64,000 nt of DNA from Chaetorhynchus papuensis (taxonomy: Eukaryota; Chordata; Aves; Passeriformes; Rhipiduridae): positions 555,475 through 619,474 of the forward strand of contig VWYX01000200.1 of NCBI GenBank assembly GCA_013396525.1, given 5' to 3'. Shown here piece by piece: positions 61,110 through 64,000 of this stretch (the stretch's first letter is position 1; each line of letters starts with the position of its first letter). Made by a program: the position numbers and the translations under genes. The notes beneath the pieces are model-generated. The model was not told the DNA's origin. It worked only from the letters and a program-made list of their open reading frames with translations, and ran no database searches.

Positions 61110-61200
61110 CAGATACAAAAACTCCACCTCTGTCCAGGGCATTAATGAAGATACTGAACAGGACTCTGGGCTACACCACTAATTACTAGACTTGGCTTTA
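61110..61200 (-). mobile_element. possible degraded CR1 fragment
   Basis: ATTAATGAAGATACTGAACA followed by GGACTCTGGGCTACACCACT resembles the complement of the CR1 segment usually read as 'gatattaaacaggactggcccc...aacaccactagtgac'. Short and diverged. Confidence 0.45.
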
Positions 61201-64000
61201 GTTCATTATGTTTCTAGAATATAACTAGGTAGAATGAAGATGATGTGGGTTTTTTTATTCTACACAGCCAGATGTTTGAAATCATCACAAACAGGACACT
61301 TTAGGATTTCTAGTGATCCTGGAAAATCTTAAACTAGTGGATGCATTTGTCCTACTCTAATGGAAAATACAAACACCTTTCTATGTTCTGTAGACAGCAT
61401 AAGACATAAGTTGCTTTAATTTCCAAGACTCTGCATAAAGCTGCAAAAGTTCACCTGTCTCATACTGCCACACGAGCTCTCTGTTCTATACTCTGAAATT
61501 CTCACTTGCATTTCAAAGAATATCTTTAACTATAGTCACTGTCATGGCTCAAGGAGAAGATAAACACACAGAACAAAAGAGCTCACAGAAAAATATAAAG
61601 AAACTGGTTGATTCATACTTTGTGTTATCATGCTAATGTGTCAGATTCATCTCCAGAGCATCTCCAACAGAGTATTTTGCCATTGGTGTTGACCTGCAGT
61701 CTACAGGTCCCTAGAGCAATTCAGAATTGTTTTCTCCACTCATCTATAATTTACTGACAGTTTTTAAGGAATCCTTGAACCTGAGTCAAGAGTCTTAGGA
61801 AGAAGGGTCAGTTAAAAAAAAAAGAAAAACAAGGAAAAACCACACAGAAAATGAAGCTTTGACAAGTAAAATCAAAACTTATTTTCAGAACAGCCTTCAA
61901 CTGCACAGGCTATACAACCATCACTGTCTATTTTTGTGCAACTGAAGGAGTACTTTAAAAGATCTTGGTAAAGCAAAATGAAAAATTCCTATATAAACTT
62001 TCCTAAATACACAGTTATCTATCACATCAAACACATTATTTTTAAGAGGTCTAGTAAAGAAAATTAGAGTTTAACACAGCATCTACAGAAGTTTTTAGTT
62101 TTACCACAGCTATTCCTCAGCAAGGTTCACTTGTGTAAAAAACTGACTTGAAAGGGACTCACCACAGAGATGTCTCCTTACTATACATATAGTACACTGG
62201 CTATGGAGTTCATTGGTCCTTTTCCAAATTTAGCTCAATTTACTGCAGAAATTGATATTGATATTTATATCAGTAGCAAAATTTGCTAAAACAATGAATT
62301 GTGGGAGAACAGTTTGACCAGTGCCACCATGTGTCACAAACCTATTTCCAGCTAAATCTCTTTTTAAAAACAGGTGTCTCTAGCCAAATATGCACTAAAG
62401 CCACTAAAAATCCTCAAAAAAATGTAATTAGACTAGTTCATGCTTCTTCTATGACAAAGACAAAATCCAATTAATCAAGTTTGTACCTGTAACCACATAC
62501 ACAACAGTTTTGCAACAAATTCCAAAATTTTTAAAGAAAGATTGAGAAGAGTCTAGAAAAGACAGCATGCCACTTCAAGATAAATTCTGAATTTTCTCTG
62601 GTGTACTTTGTTCTGTATTGCTTTGAGTGTTTCCCCAGCGTGGGGTTACCCACAAGAGCTGTTTAACCCTGACTTTTCTCCTCAAGAAGCCAGTTTCCAA
62701 ATCTCATGGTTGCTGCTCGCTCCTGTTCCTTGTATTGCTTGATTACACTCTTTAAAACAGAATGACCAAATCTACTTGCAGCATTCAAGAGATGGAGACA
62801 TCAAGAATTTCACTTTTTTTCTGTTTAGTCTATTTTTTTTTCCTTTCCCCTGAAACACTAGGATTTATTCAGAAAGTGTTGCCCTGGTAAGTCTTAGGCT
62901 GCAAGCACAGCGAAGTTTTTAGGGTAACATACTATCCACTGTGAAACAGTGTACCCACGTAGTTAGACAAGCTCCTGGGTGCATGACCTAGAAACACTTG
63001 AAGTGTATAAAGTAGGGTTGCCGAAGTAAACAAACAAAAATTTCTGGTTTCCCGTTGGTGTACCTATGGCAAACAGCTGCTCAGTCAGAGAAGCAGCCAG
63101 ACCCAGCCAGCCACCCGGGCCAGCTCAGGGAAAACAGCAGCAGCTCAGCAAAGCCTTACACACTACACACAGGAAAAGGGGCTCGAAGCAGAAGCCTGAG
63201 GAAAGCGTGGCAACAGGCAACAGTTTCAGCTTTACCTGCTGTGAGTGCATATACACAGCGTGAAACATTTGTTTCTCTCCTCTGTCGTATTGACACACAG
63301 ATGAAGGAGATACTGAAGCTCAGTGTATACTGAAAATAAGAACATTGTGACTACTGCCAACTTATTCAGAAACTAAATCCTCTATAGTTTACGGAAGGAC
63401 TAAAGCCAACCTTCATTAAACAAAATGAAGCAATAGAATAGACAGTTTGATGATTTACAGTGTTTAAAAGAAGTTACCATGCAAAGGAAAACCTGTGGAG
63501 CAGGACATTTCGTGCAGGAGGAGCTAGATGAGTTAGCTAGAGAGATAGCTAAAGTTACACGGAATATCAGAATCAGGCCAGAAAACATTCCCCCAAGACA
63601 GTAAGTGTAAATTTGAACTCTCAAAACTGAAGCTGACAGTGCACTGGCCTTTGCTTTGCAGGAGCACTCTGTCAGGAAAAATGGGCTGGGTGATTCAATT
63701 GCAGAATCACAGGAACAGAGAGAACGGAAACAGCTGAAGGGCAGTGTTTGAAGTGACAGGTCTAAGATGGTTTGTCCTTATTTTATTATGTGTTTTTTCC
63801 TCTAGTCAGATATATGGAAAGCTGCACATGCTATGTTTTGGTTGCTTGCTATGCTATCAAAAATGGCCTGAATTAAATAATCGTGTCTCCAGTAGCAATA
63901 ATTCAGTGCCTGCATTACAGCAGAAAACATCACTGCACACCTGTGGGCCTGCACCAAGTTGTCATGTACAGATGCCATGGCTTCCTGAAGAGTTAAGGAC

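Larger units (their letters stand above)
53202..64000 (-). other. SLC2A9: SLC2A9 upstream intron, partial (at least 10.8 kb)
   Basis: Sequence 5' of the TM6 exon on the gene strand. I looked for the expected TM4-TM5 exon and did not find it, so the intron probably continues past the window. It holds a CR1 copy at about 55762-56000, a GC-rich block at 56045-56420, the CTTT microsatellite at 60476 and a possible CR1 remnant at about 61110-61200. A GC-richer patch at 63060-63240 shows nothing recognisable. Confidence 0.7.

Noticed and set aside
1..64000. Bacterial-type features (operons, CRISPR arrays, Shine-Dalgarno sites) and tRNA or rRNA genes
   Set aside because: None seen; the split gene with GT/AG introns and CR1 repeats shows this is vertebrate nuclear DNA.

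Overview
The window is vertebrate nuclear DNA, most likely avian. It is AT-rich and gene-poor, with one widely split gene. Its recognisable interspersed repeats are 3'-truncated CR1 LINE copies, some carrying the CATAGAAT-type end common in birds. CR1 also occurs in crocodilians and turtles, so 'bird' is an inference.

The only gene I can support is the 3' two-thirds of SLC2A9 (GLUT9, a urate/hexose facilitative transporter) on the minus strand. Seven consecutive coding exons join in frame with GT/AG splice sites. In transcript order they are 53201-53069, 44978-44791, 39630-39520, 31405-31304, 29308-29233, 12759-12632 and 2781-2524 (stop). They give 996 nt, or 331 residues plus stop, covering roughly TM6 to the C-terminus. 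The N-terminal exons and promoter must lie beyond 64000.

Layout: 1-2523 is 3' UTR plus downstream sequence with a CR1 copy at about 811-1070. From 2524 to 53201 come the exons and six complete introns of about 9.9, 16.5, 2.0, 8.1, 5.2 and 8.1 kb. From 53202 to 64000 is the start of another intron of at least 10.8 kb, with a CR1 copy and a long (CTTT)n microsatellite. The introns hold CR1 fragments in both orientations, small tandem duplications, homopolymer runs, two notable inverted-repeat structures (32553-32578 and 50336-50376) and an 86-base assembly gap (18746-18831).

I found no tRNA, rRNA, CRISPR array, operon or second protein-coding gene, and nothing I can honestly call a new biological system. 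The more interesting leads are the long SLC2A9 C-terminal tail ending in a possible PDZ ligand, the oppositely oriented CR1 copies that bracket two exons, and the paired 15-bp palindromes in intron sequence.
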